From M3007 sp040397785 (GTDB taxonomy: Bacteria; Bacteroidota; Bacteroidia; Chitinophagales; Saprospiraceae), in contig JBBAVI010000006.1 of assembly GCA_040397785.1 (NCBI GenBank), positions 1 to 64,000 on the forward strand: 64,000 bases of DNA, in the 5' to 3' direction. The notes beneath the pieces were generated by a model, which saw nothing but the letters and a program-made list of their open reading frames with translations, did no database searches and was not told where the DNA came from. Positions 1 to 8,596 of this stretch are shown here, in pieces. The translations under genes and the position numbers were made by a program. Position 1 is the first letter of the stretch. The number at the start of each line of letters is the position of its first letter.

Positions 1-100
1 CGATTCGGTTATTCTAGTACAAATTAATCTTACATCACAGCGGGGTCACACCCATATAAAGTATGGAATAAAACGATTCTATGTTCGGAGGCATTGCTTG

Positions 101-305
101 CTAACCCGGTTCTCCCACCCAATCAAACAGTTGTTTTTTACCTATTTCAATATTAAAATCTTCGCAAAACTTTAGAAATTCTTCCTGAAACGTCTTTTGA
201 CGGTGATGTTCTTTTTGGTTCAAAATGTATTTACAAACGGCATCTATTTGAGAACGGCTGTGCGAAAAAACACCAAATCCATTTTGCCATTCGAAAATTT
301 CCGCT
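101..305 (-). pseudogene. RAYT/IS200-like transposase remnant (C-terminal part)
   Basis: About 66 codons match the C-terminal part of REP-associated tyrosine transposases (Y1/IS200 family) as used in Bacteroidota: a segment reading FEWQNGFGVFSHSRSQID, then YILNQKEHH, and an end near KKQLFDW. The N-terminal half with the HUH metal-binding motif is missing. Coding similarity stops near position 300, next to the 3' end of the neighbouring FMN reductase gene (316), so this is a truncated, inactive relic. It is relevant because REP-like palindromes of the kind such enzymes mobilise lie at 6.6-8.8 kb and 41.7-42.0 kb. Confidence 0.7.
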
Positions 306-315
306 CCCCCAAAAA

Positions 316-894
316 CTAAACAGCTCCCGCCAACACCGTTGCTTTCTTCTCCACCACCGCCTCGGACAGCCAAATAAAATGCTGTAAAAAGCTGTTCACG
401 CTTTTTTCAAACAAGGGATCCAGTAAATTCCCGGCTTCATCAAAGCGCTGTGCCACCTGGCCAACGAGCAGCATCTGCGGAATGGCGTACCCGGACACCC
501 CCAGTGCCAATTGCTGCATGGCCAAAGCCGCGCGCATGCCCCCCATACTGCCGGAGGTGACGGATGCTACACCAATTACTTTTTTGTTGAATTCAGACTC
601 TTTCAAATAATCCACCGCGTTTTTCAGGGCTGCCGTATAACTGCCGTTGTATTCGGGCGAAACAAAAATAAAGGCGTCTGCTGATTTTACTTTAAGTGCA
701 AATTCGGCCAATCCTGCGGGCGGATTGGGGAGTTTCTGCAATACTTCCTCCATAATGGGAAACTGATAAGCCGCCAAATCAAGCACCGAAGCAGTGTGTA
801 CGCCTTGGTTTTCAATGGTTTGTTGTAAGGCCAGGGCTACCCGGTGGGACTGCCGATTGAGCCGGGTGCTGCTGGAAAATATCGCGATATGCAT
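316..894 (-). CDS. NADPH-dependent FMN reductase family protein
   Basis: A 192-residue flavodoxin-fold protein. The N-terminal strand and FMN phosphate loop (SSSTRLNRQS, residues 7-16) and the PEYNGS motif (80-85) followed by LKNAVDYL are typical of NAD(P)H:FMN/quinone reductases of the FMN_red family. It probably reduces FMN, quinones or azo compounds in the cytoplasm; the true substrate cannot be told. The length is normal for the family. It is transcribed away from the divergent GmhB-like gene at 994. Confidence 0.85.
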   Translation of the reverse strand: MHIAIFSSSTRLNRQSHRVALALQQTIENQGVHTASVLDLAAYQFPIMEEVLQKLPNPPAGLAEFALKVKSADAFIFVSPEYNGSYTAALKNAVDYLKESEFNKKVIGVASVTSGSMGGMRAALAMQQLALGVSGYAIPQMLLVGQVAQRFDEAGNLLDPLFEKSVNSFLQHFIWLSEAVVEKKATVLAGAV

Positions 895-993
895 GGGTCT
901 GGTTGTGTTCGTGTGAAAGTCGGTGTCATAACATCTAATTTTGAAAATGGTTCATGCTGAACTTTTCCGCTTTTTTTCCAAACCTTTGCCTGT

Positions 994-1524
994 ATGGATA
1001 CACTTTTCCTTGATCGCGATGGCATACTCAATGTGCGGATGCCGGGCGAATACGTGCAACACCCGAATGCGTTTATACCGACCCCCGGATTGGAAACCGC
1101 CCTTCCCATGCTGGCGGCGCGTTTTGAACGCATTGTGGTCGTGACCAATCAGGCAGGCATTGGCAAAGGATTGATGACCATGGCGGATTTGGAAGCGGTG
1201 CATCAGAAATTGCGCGATATTGCCCAGGCGAGCGGCGGCCGATTAGATGCAATATACGCCTGCCCACACCGCAGCGAGGCGGGTTGCCCTTGTCGAAAAC
1301 CCGCTACCGGCATGGCCTGGCTGGCTTTAGAACAATTTCCCGAAATTGATTTTGAAAACAGTTGGATCGTGGGCGATTCCAAATCCGATATGGCTTTTGG
1401 GCAGGCCTTGGGCATGCGCACCGTATTAATCAATGGCAAACAAGAGGAGGCCGAGGAATTGAAAAAAATGCACATCGATTTTAGATTTGGCAATCTGCTG
1501 GAATTCGCCCGCTTTATTTGTTAA
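994..1524 (+). CDS. gmhB: HAD-IIIA phosphatase, GmhB-like (heptose-1,7-bisphosphate 7-phosphatase)
   Basis: A 176-residue HAD-superfamily phosphatase. The nucleophile motif DRDG contains D7 and D9, motif II is TNQ (51-53), and WIVGDSKSD (124-132) supplies the metal-binding aspartates. The zinc-binding loop C90-x-H92 ... C98-x-C100 is the hallmark of D-glycero-D-manno-heptose-1,7-bisphosphate 7-phosphatases and histidinol-phosphatase relatives, and K102 follows in CRKP. GmhB acts in the ADP-heptose branch of LPS core synthesis. No other heptose gene is nearby, so substrate assignment is by family only. The start was chosen at the ATG immediately before the catalytic strand. Confidence 0.85.
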   Translation: MDTLFLDRDGILNVRMPGEYVQHPNAFIPTPGLETALPMLAARFERIVVVTNQAGIGKGLMTMADLEAVHQKLRDIAQASGGRLDAIYACPHRSEAGCPCRKPATGMAWLALEQFPEIDFENSWIVGDSKSDMAFGQALGMRTVLINGKQEEAEELKKMHIDFRFGNLLEFARFIC

Positions 1525-1748
1525 AATTTTTAACATTTAAAATACGGTTTGCACCTTCGCGTTTTGAATACCGATTGCAATCTGTTGTTCCCACAACCCG
1601 ATTCCCTTTATTTTATTTGTCCAAAAAACCTGCCTGGTTACTGCATCGTGGTAGCCTTGGAATACTTTTAGTCTTTTTGCGCTAATCTCTTGCCTCACAC
1701 GGGTTTATCCATTCTTTTTTTAACAAAATTACTAAACACAACTGAAAC

Positions 1749-2612
1749 ATGACAAACCACTTGTCGTTTCAGGGGCTACGCTATTGCGCGCTCCTGACTT
1801 GCCTGCTAAGCCTCCAAGTGCTTGGAGCACAATCCGTTGAATCGGAAATCCCCACAGAAACTGCACCGCTGGATGACATTACAACCCGCTCGACCATCCG
1901 CGATCGAAACACCCTGAAACCTGCGCCAATTCGAGAAGCGGATATTTTCTGGGAAAAACGCATCTGGCGGGTCATTGACACCCGCGAAAAGATGAACAAA
2001 CCCTTTGTCGCGCCCGAATCCCCTTTGTTTGTAATCCTCATGGACGCTGCCCTGCAAGGCGACATGCGGGTGTACAGCACGGTGGACGATCGTTTTACCA
2101 AACCTTTGAGTACGGATGATGTGTCGAGCATGCTGTACAAAGAGGACACCATTATTGTATTTGATCCGCAAACGGGTGAGGAACGGGTGCAAATTGTGAA
2201 AAACGAAATCAATTGGGAAAACGTAAAGCGTTTCCGGGTGAAGGAATCCTGGTATTTCGACGCGAATACCAGTTCACTCAAAGTGCGCATCCTCGGCATT
2301 GCGCCCCTGATTGATGTGGTGGATGAAGAAGGCAATTTCCGCTTCGAAAAGCCGCTGTTTTGGGTGTATTACCCACAAGCCCGAGAAATTTTAGCGCGCC
2401 ACAAGGTGGTAACGCCCGGCGGTAATTTTGCCAGTACCCTGAGTTGGGAAGACTGGATGGAAATGCGGCATTTTTCGTCCTTTATCACCAAAGAAAATAC
2501 GGTAGGCGACCTAAGGCTGGAAGATTCCTACACGGGCGTCGACCTCTTGATGAAGTCGAAAGAAGTGGGGGAATCCATCTTTAACCTGGAGCACGATTTG
2601 TTTACGTATTAG
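1749..2612 (+). CDS. gldN: gliding motility / T9SS protein GldN
   Basis: A 287-residue secreted protein with an N-terminal signal peptide ending near VLGAQS. The body follows the GldN pattern: IREADIFWEKRIWRVIDTRE, PLFVILMDAA, a PLSTDD stretch, and ESWYFD followed by LGIAPL and LFWVYYPQAR. In Flavobacterium GldN works with GldK, GldL and GldM in the trans-envelope type IX secretion motor. Here it stands alone: gldKLM do not flank it, whereas in many Bacteroidota the four genes are adjacent. The four T9SS-sorted proteins in this window are plausible clients of the machine. Confidence 0.9.
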   Translation: MTNHLSFQGLRYCALLTCLLSLQVLGAQSVESEIPTETAPLDDITTRSTIRDRNTLKPAPIREADIFWEKRIWRVIDTREKMNKPFVAPESPLFVILMDAALQGDMRVYSTVDDRFTKPLSTDDVSSMLYKEDTIIVFDPQTGEERVQIVKNEINWENVKRFRVKESWYFDANTSSLKVRILGIAPLIDVVDEEGNFRFEKPLFWVYYPQAREILARHKVVTPGGNFASTLSWEDWMEMRHFSSFITKENTVGDLRLEDSYTGVDLLMKSKEVGESIFNLEHDLFTY

Positions 2613-2676
2613 ATTTGTTGCGGTGGGAAGTAAAATGGCCTGTTTTTGTCGTTTTACTCCCCACGGCAACAAATCT
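2611..2676. terminator. Long inverted repeat between convergent genes
   Basis: The two 25-nt arms (2611-2635 and 2652-2676) pair with only two imperfect positions around a 16-nt loop. The hairpin fills the gap between the convergent stop codons of gldN and the MFS gene and overlaps the gldN TAG. It probably works as a bidirectional terminator. The stem is longer than that of usual intrinsic terminators, and no long T-tract follows on either strand. Confidence 0.6.
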
Positions 2677-2677
2677 A

Positions 2678-3889
2678 TTAATCTCGAATCATCAAATACA
2701 CAGGCCAGGCACAAAAAATGAAAATACTGCCCGCCAAAATGGGAAAACTGCCGTGTACCGTATTAAGGTAACCGGCCGCTAACGCAGGGATAAACTGTCC
2801 AATGGAAACCATACTCTGGTTGATGCCCATGATTTCGCCTTGCTCCTGCGGGCTCGCGTGGGTGGACACTATGGTGGTCAAGTTAGGGGCGGTTAGGCCT
2901 TGAAACGTTGCAACAAAGGGATTTACAAGGTAAAAAAGCCAAAGTTGATTCGGTGCCAGGGTAGCCAGCACTGCAAGCGCAAGCAGTGGAATGCTCCAGC
3001 GCAGGATTTGGTTGGGTTGGGCGTATTTAGCCAGTTTTCGGGCGGTAAAACCCTGGGTAAAGGCCAACCAGATGCCTACCCAGCCAAAAATAAGTCCAAT
3101 CTGCTTTTCTGAAACTGCAAATTTTTGGATCAGGTAAACGGAAAAAAACTGGGTAAAAAACGAAAATCCCAGCGAAAGTAGCAGGGAAACCGCAAAAATC
3201 TGGCGCAAGTTGACCGATTTGAATGCTTTTCCGAGGTTGGAAAAACCCACGAACAAGGAAACTGGGGTTTCGCGGCGGGTAAAGTTGGTTTCCGGAAAAT
3301 TACGCTGTACCAATAGCATGTTGACCAGTGTAAGGATGGCGGTAAACCAGAACGGGGTTGCGTGGTTGAACCAGGGCAAGACACTGCTATCGGCCAAAAC
3401 ACCGCCGATCGCTGGTCCGAGGATAAAGCCAAGTCCAAACGCCATGCCCACCAGGCCAAAATATTTAGTCCGGTTTTCCGGGGTCGCAATATCAGACAGT
3501 GCGCTCATTACAATGCTGATATTGCCCCCGGTAAAGCCCGGAAGCGCACGACTGAAAAACAGCAGGGGCAAGTTTTTAAGTAAAATAGCCCATCCAAATA
3601 GCAAATACCCAATCAAGGTACCCACGAGCGACATCTGCAGCATCGGTTTTCGACCAAAGCGATCGCTCAAAGCGCCCAACATGGGTGCGCCAAAAAATTG
3701 AAAGGCCGGATATATGGCCGTCAAATACCCATACATCACCGAGCGGTCGTAATGACTTGTGCCACTCGGAAGGATGCTGGTATCGGGTGCCATAAACAAA
3801 GCAGGCAACACCGGGATGATGATACCCACCCCAAGCATATCTAAAAAAACGGTTAAAAATATAGCGCCAACGGGCGAACGGTCTTTCAT
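2678..3889 (-). CDS. MFS transporter, TetA/drug exporter type
   Basis: A 403-residue polytopic protein with about 12 hydrophobic segments. The N-terminus (GAIFLTVFLDMLGVGIIIPV) and motif A between TM2 and TM3 (GALSDRFGRKPML) are characteristic of the TCR/Tet and DHA1 drug:H+ antiporters, and motif C-like glycine residues (GLGFILGPAIGG) lie in TM5. It is expected in the inner membrane, exporting a small molecule of unknown identity. It convergently faces gldN and is followed upstream by the DNA glycosylase gene in the same direction. Confidence 0.85.
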   Translation of the reverse strand: MKDRSPVGAIFLTVFLDMLGVGIIIPVLPALFMAPDTSILPSGTSHYDRSVMYGYLTAIYPAFQFFGAPMLGALSDRFGRKPMLQMSLVGTLIGYLLFGWAILLKNLPLLFFSRALPGFTGGNISIVMSALSDIATPENRTKYFGLVGMAFGLGFILGPAIGGVLADSSVLPWFNHATPFWFTAILTLVNMLLVQRNFPETNFTRRETPVSLFVGFSNLGKAFKSVNLRQIFAVSLLLSLGFSFFTQFFSVYLIQKFAVSEKQIGLIFGWVGIWLAFTQGFTARKLAKYAQPNQILRWSIPLLALAVLATLAPNQLWLFYLVNPFVATFQGLTAPNLTTIVSTHASPQEQGEIMGINQSMVSIGQFIPALAAGYLNTVHGSFPILAGSIFIFCAWPVYLMIRD

Positions 3890-3902
3890 GTGTCAGGAAT
3901 AT

Positions 3903-4508
3903 TTATTTTTGATCTTTAAACCGCCACAAATATCGGCAGGCATAGGTTCTGAAGGGCCGCCAAGGTTCAGCAATTTCAATCATCCGCTTTTTTAATTCCT
4001 TACCGATTTCCTCCAACGCATATAAACGCTTGATTCCCTGTTGGATACCCAAATCGTCGACGGGTAAAATATCGGTGCGCCCAAGACTGAACATCAAGAG
4101 CATTTCAACCGTCCATTTGCCTACCCCTTTGATTTGGGTGAGGAAGGCAATAATGTCCTCTTCCGACATCCCAGACCAGTCCTTCGCTTCCAAATCGTTT
4201 TCCAAAGCAAATTTTGCTACGTTCTGCAGGTACCCTGCTTTCTGACCGGAAAGGCCAACGGCGCGCAGTTGTTCGGGACTAAGTTGGATCAAATGTTCGG
4301 GATGCGGGTGCTGATCCGGAAATAATTGAAGAAAGCGATTAAAAATTGTATTCGACGCTTTTACGCTAAGTTGTTGGGAGACAATGGATTCCAACAAGTC
4401 AAAATAAATTTTACCCGAAGATTTTAATTCGGGTATGTCTATTTGTTGAATAAGTTCCCTAAGTTTGGCGTCGTGCTGTAAGTGCAGAATCCCATTTGTA
4501 TAGCTCAT
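3903..4508 (-). CDS. DNA-3-methyladenine glycosylase (AlkA/HhH-GPD family)
   Basis: The start was set at the ATG at 4508 (MSYTNG...), giving 201 residues; the 19 codons further upstream look unlike the family. The helix-hairpin-helix is KGVGKWTVEM (about 127-136), followed by the Pro-Val-Asp-Asp segment whose second aspartate (about D152) is the expected catalytic residue. There is no C-terminal Fe-S cysteine cluster, so it belongs to the AlkA/3-methyladenine group rather than to EndoIII/MutY. It excises alkylated bases in base excision repair. It lies 13 nt from the MFS gene and may be cotranscribed with it. Confidence 0.85.
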   Translation of the reverse strand: MSYTNGILHLQHDAKLRELIQQIDIPELKSSGKIYFDLLESIVSQQLSVKASNTIFNRFLQLFPDQHPHPEHLIQLSPEQLRAVGLSGQKAGYLQNVAKFALENDLEAKDWSGMSEEDIIAFLTQIKGVGKWTVEMLLMFSLGRTDILPVDDLGIQQGIKRLYALEEIGKELKKRMIEIAEPWRPFRTYACRYLWRFKDQK

Positions 4509-4582
4509 ACAGCAAAGTAACATGATTTGTGCGAAATCACTTTTAATAAAATAATACTGAACCACCGTTTAAAACAAGCACC

Positions 4583-6505
4583 ATGGGCTTCCAAAAAGTA
4601 AATACCCTTGATTCGCAACAGGAAATGCAGCATTTTGTGCGCTGTCTGCTCGATGATGTGAAGGCATTTGAGTACATGCTGGAACACAATTGGTTTGAAA
4701 GCGATATTACCAGAATTGGTGCAGAGCAGGAAATGTGCCTGGTTGATAACAAGACCTTTAAGCCAGCCACCATCAACATGGAGGTCATGGAACAAATGAC
4801 CGAATATCCCTGGTGTGTGACCGAATTGGCCAAATTCAACCTGGAAACCAACCTGAGTCCGCGCGAATTTGTGGGCACTTGCCTGAGCGATATGGAAGAA
4901 GAAAACCGGCATTATTTATCGCTGATTCAGAAGGTGTTGGATCAATTTGATGCAAGCATTGTGCTGTGCGGCATTTTGCCCACTTTGCGCAAACACGACC
5001 TGGAAATGCACAATTTGACGCCCCGCGACCGGTATTTTGCCCTCATGGCCGCCATTCAAAAACATTTGTTGGGTACTTCTTTCGAATTGCGGGTAGAGGG
5101 CGTGGATGAATTGCTGGTAAAACACGATTCTCCCTTGCTGGAGGCTTGCAACACCAGTTTTCAGGTGCATTTGCAGGTGTCGCCCAATGAATTTGTCAAA
5201 ATGTACAACATCGCGCAGGTTTTGGCCGGACCGATGATTGCCATTTCTGCCAATTCACCGCTGGTGTTTGGACGGCGTTTGTGGCATGAATCGCGCATTG
5301 CCTTGTTTCAGCAATCGCTGGATACGCGCACGGCGCACGATCACATGCGGGAGCGTTTGCCACGCGTGAATTTTGGCAGCGGCTGGTTGCGAGGCGATAT
5401 TACCCAAATTTATAAAGAAGACATCAGTCGTTTCCGGGTGTTACTGGCGGGTTCGATTGAAGAGGATTCGCTGGAAATGGTGCGCAATGGCAAAGTGCCC
5501 AAACTGCGTGCTTTGCAAATCCACAATTCGACCGTTTACCGTTGGAACCGCCCTTGTTACGGCATTTCGCCGAATGGAAAACCGCATTTGCGCATCGAAA
5601 ACCGCGTTATTCCAGCCGGACCAACCGTGGTGGATGCTACCGCCAATGCAGCGTTTTGGCTGGGCGCCATGATCGGCATGGGCCTGCACTATGAAGACGT
5701 AACCAAACACATCGACTTTGTAGACGCGCGGGATAATTTCCTGAAAGCGGCCAAATTTGGCATTGATACTACCTTTAGTTGGTTTAAAGACAACAAAGTA
5801 CCCGTTACCGAACTGATTTTGAAGGAGTTATTGCCTTTGGCCAAAGAAGGTTTGAAGCACCGCAAAGTGAAATCGGCCGATATCACCAAATACCTAGACA
5901 TCATTGAAGCGCGGGCCACCGAACACAAAACGGGCGCGCGCTGGGCTTTGCGTTCTTATACCGCTATGAAAAACCAGGTCACCAACGATGAAGCCATGGT
6001 TTGCTTAACCGCCGCGATGATCAAAAACCAACAAGATAACCGTCCGGTCCACACTTGGACCGAACCTAAAGCGACTGATTTGGAAAACTGGACGCCTTCT
6101 AAACTGAAAGTAGAAGAGTTTATGTCGACCGATTTATTCACCGTTCAAAAGGACGATGTTATTGAATTGGTGGCCGAAATTATGGATTGGCGGCGCATCC
6201 GGTACATGCCGGTAGAAGACAGCAAAGGCGAATTGGTAGGCTTAGTTTCGTCGCGTATTTTATTGCGCTATTTTGCCAAATTGAACAAAACGGAAGACGA
6301 TACAGTGCGCACGGTGAAAGATCTGATGATCGCAAAACCCATTACGGCCACGCCGGAGACTACCATTATGGATGCCATGAGTAAAATGCGGCAACATAAA
6401 ATTGGCTGCTTACCGGTGGTAAAAGGCAAGGAACTGGTTGGCATTATCACGGAAATGGACTTTTTGCGGATTACGAATCGTTTGATGGAGCGGTTGGAGG
6501 GTTAG
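4583..6505 (+). CDS. GCS2-type carboxylate-amine ligase fused to a CBS pair
   Basis: A 640-residue protein. The N-terminal ~430 residues resemble glutamate-cysteine ligase family 2 (GCS2): an IGAEQEMCLVD substrate loop near 46-56, a METNLSP-like segment (LETNLSPREF) and a conserved arginine-rich core with NSTVYRWNRPCYG. The C-terminal ~130 residues form two CBS motifs, starting at VEEFMSTDLFTVQKDD and at VKDLMIAKPITATPET. CBS pairs usually bind adenine nucleotides, so ligase activity may respond to energy charge; this is inference. The gene is monocistronic and followed by a terminator-like hairpin. Confidence 0.8.
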   Translation: MGFQKVNTLDSQQEMQHFVRCLLDDVKAFEYMLEHNWFESDITRIGAEQEMCLVDNKTFKPATINMEVMEQMTEYPWCVTELAKFNLETNLSPREFVGTCLSDMEEENRHYLSLIQKVLDQFDASIVLCGILPTLRKHDLEMHNLTPRDRYFALMAAIQKHLLGTSFELRVEGVDELLVKHDSPLLEACNTSFQVHLQVSPNEFVKMYNIAQVLAGPMIAISANSPLVFGRRLWHESRIALFQQSLDTRTAHDHMRERLPRVNFGSGWLRGDITQIYKEDISRFRVLLAGSIEEDSLEMVRNGKVPKLRALQIHNSTVYRWNRPCYGISPNGKPHLRIENRVIPAGPTVVDATANAAFWLGAMIGMGLHYEDVTKHIDFVDARDNFLKAAKFGIDTTFSWFKDNKVPVTELILKELLPLAKEGLKHRKVKSADITKYLDIIEARATEHKTGARWALRSYTAMKNQVTNDEAMVCLTAAMIKNQQDNRPVHTWTEPKATDLENWTPSKLKVEEFMSTDLFTVQKDDVIELVAEIMDWRRIRYMPVEDSKGELVGLVSSRILLRYFAKLNKTEDDTVRTVKDLMIAKPITATPETTIMDAMSKMRQHKIGCLPVVKGKELVGIITEMDFLRITNRLMERLEG

Positions 6506-6534
6506 AGGTTCAATATTTTAATTTATGAACATTG

Positions 6535-6578
6535 GTCATCCCGAATTTTGGTGGAACCCAAAATTCGGGATTTTTTAT
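6535..6578 (+). terminator. Terminator-like hairpin, repeated family (copy 1)
   Basis: The arms CCCGAATTTTGG and CCAAAATTCGGG enclose a short loop and are followed by TTTTTT. It lies 30 nt after the GCS2-CBS stop codon. An almost identical hairpin follows the gene ending at 41620, and a reversed version follows the DinB gene (8864-8903). Confidence 0.75.
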
Positions 6579-6673
6579 CCATTTTACCGAACACCCAGAA
6601 AAGTGGAAATATTTGGGTAAGATATTCGACCTCTAGCGAGGTCGTGCGGAAAAAATACCATTGGGCGTTGCTA

Positions 6674-8596
6674 ATCGGGTAGGAGGCGGCATTCGCCGCC
6701 GTCCCCCCACACCACCGGACGTACGTACTCCGTATCACGGCGGTTTCCGTTAACCTTTCTTCCTTGTCATTTCTGTGTAGATCGACCGTAGGCCCTGTTG
6801 GGCGAACCATTTGTTGTTCATTGCTCGGCTGGTGGCGGGGTAATTAGACTTTGCCCACCATCCTTGCCGATACATTACAACGTTCCAGCTTTTCTTTTCC
6901 GATATGCCCATCGCGTATAACATCTTGAAGATGCTATACTTTCGCCCGCATTGCTTGAGACGGTAGCATCTCAATTTCCGACGTATCCAACCATCTATGG
7001 TTTGGAAGCCGCTTAACCATTTGTTTGCTTTGCGGAAGTAGGCTGTCCAGCCCATGATCATTGTGTTTAACTCCGATATGACCTGTTCAAATTTTACCCC
7101 TCGGTTGCGTTGGCATAACTTCCGGATTTTCTCTTTCAGACGTTCTGTCGACTTGTCTGCTACTCGGACGTTTCCGCCGCTTAACAGCGTATAGCCTAAG
7201 AACTTAACGTTTGAGCAGTGCCTCACCCCGCTCTTCTCGCGGTTCACACGCAATTTCAACTTTTCCTCAATAAACTTTATGACAGATTCCATGACCCGTT
7301 CTCCCGCTTTTTCGCTCCGAACGTATATGTTACAGTCGTCCGCGTATCGGCAGAATTTGTGGCCTCGGAGTTCTAACTCGCGGTCTAACTCATCCAAGAC
7401 GATATTAGATAGCAACGGGGATAAGGGTCCGCCTTGGGGCGTTCCCTCCGTGCGCTGTTCTTCTATACCCCCTGACATAAGGCCCGCTTTTAAGAATTTA
7501 TTGATTAGACGTAAAAGACGTTTGTCTCCGATCCCTTTGCTTAGCCGATTCATCAGTCGGTCGTGGTTGATCTTGTCGAAGAATTTCTCCAAATCTATGT
7601 CAACCACCCATTCGTAGCCTTCCGATATGTATTGCGTCGCTTGGGTAATCGCATCGTGTGCCCCTCTCCCTGGGCGGAAGCCGTAACTGCTCTCGTTGAA
7701 GTGTGGCTCATAGTAGCGGTTTAGTATCTGGTGTATCGCTTGTTGTAGTAGTCGGTCTTTTACTGTCGGTATTCCAAGTATTCTCACCCCGCCGTTTGGC
7801 TTGGGTATCTCCACTTTCCTTACCGCGCTTACCGTGTACTGCTCGCTCAATACCTCCGTTCTAAACGTGTTGATTTCTGCGCTCAGCCAGGTGCCGAGCC
7901 CCTCAACACTTACACCATCTATGCCTGCACTTCCGCCGTTGCGCCTTACTTGTTCGTAAGCTGTTGTCAGGTTCTTGTAGTCTACGATCTCTTCCAGTAA
8001 ATGTTCGGTCTCGGCTTGCTGGTTTTTCAATCGCGATTGCAATTCAACGACCTGTTTACTTCGTTTCCCGATTCCGTCGGTCGGCAAAGTATTGGGTGGC
8101 ATGTTCTGTGGAGCAAACAGGTTTGTTTGTTCCATTTTCTGATGTCTTTGCTGTTGCTTTTTGCTTTTACGCATTGTAAAGGCTTGCCTTTTGTTAACGA
8201 ATTTGGGCCTTCCCTTCTTCTACTCTTCCGGTACTATGCCCGCTGCTGACTCCTACACACACAGGTTTCTTTGACACTCGCACGCGTCTCCGACAACTTC
8301 TGCCAATGCAGGCCTCCCGGGGTAAGCCGCCTATCTTGCTATCCGTCGCGCTGGATTTACCCCTCTGACCTCCGTATGACTATTGGGTTGCGTGATTCAT
8401 GGGTCACTTTCCCGGTCAGATTGGCCTTATATCCAGTTTCTGTACGTCGCAACGTATATTTGTCTACGGCTTCCTTCAGATTCCACCTCGCGGTGGACAC
8501 CCTTGCCTTCAACTATGAGATTCCGGCCATAACGGCTCTCTAAGGACTTGAAGTTTTACCTTCGTACCTGTTAGATAGGGGGCGTGCCCGGCACAC
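6674..8596 (-). mobile_element. Group II intron, probably IIC, 1923 nt
   Basis: On the minus strand the element begins GTGTGCCGGGCACGCC (at 8596) and ends CCTACCCGAT (at 6674), the expected 5' and 3' boundaries of bacterial group II introns. A 34-nt domain V candidate lies at 6711-6744 with a CGC triad, and a domain VI stem GGCGGC-GAAT-GCCGCC follows, with an A seven nucleotides from the 3' end. The flanking DNA rejoins exactly into the uninterrupted repeat seen at 41802/41803, apart from one C/T difference. The 5' exon carries a stem-loop nine bases before the junction, and an EBS1 candidate CAAATAT (8462-8456) matches the last seven exon bases. The CGC triad and hairpin targeting both point to class IIC. 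Confidence 0.9.
6750..8174 (-). CDS. ltrA: Group II intron reverse transcriptase/maturase
   Basis: A 474-residue intron-encoded protein. RT blocks run in order: IPKPNGGVRILGIPTVKDR (RT1), YGFRPGRGAHDA (RT2), WVVDIDLEKFFDKINHD with a catalytic Asp (RT3), TPQGGPLSPLLSNIVLDELD (RT4), the YADD box in FCRYADDCNIYV (RT5) and FLGYTL (RT7). The maturase X domain contains GWTAYFRKANKW and ends at the C-terminus. There is no HNH endonuclease domain, as expected for class C and several other bacterial lineages. All catalytic motifs are present, so the intron may still be mobile. It lies inside domain IV of the intron RNA. Confidence 0.95.
   Translation of the reverse strand: MRKSKKQQQRHQKMEQTNLFAPQNMPPNTLPTDGIGKRSKQVVELQSRLKNQQAETEHLLEEIVDYKNLTTAYEQVRRNGGSAGIDGVSVEGLGTWLSAEINTFRTEVLSEQYTVSAVRKVEIPKPNGGVRILGIPTVKDRLLQQAIHQILNRYYEPHFNESSYGFRPGRGAHDAITQATQYISEGYEWVVDIDLEKFFDKINHDRLMNRLSKGIGDKRLLRLINKFLKAGLMSGGIEEQRTEGTPQGGPLSPLLSNIVLDELDRELELRGHKFCRYADDCNIYVRSEKAGERVMESVIKFIEEKLKLRVNREKSGVRHCSNVKFLGYTLLSGGNVRVADKSTERLKEKIRKLCQRNRGVKFEQVISELNTMIMGWTAYFRKANKWLSGFQTIDGWIRRKLRCYRLKQCGRKYSIFKMLYAMGISEKKSWNVVMYRQGWWAKSNYPATSRAMNNKWFAQQGLRSIYTEMTRKKG

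Noticed and set aside
6750..8174. Reverse transcriptase as part of a retron, DGR or Abi defence system
   Set aside because: The intron boundaries, domain V/VI candidates and an empty target copy show that it belongs to a group II intron; no variable-region repeat or effector gene accompanies it.
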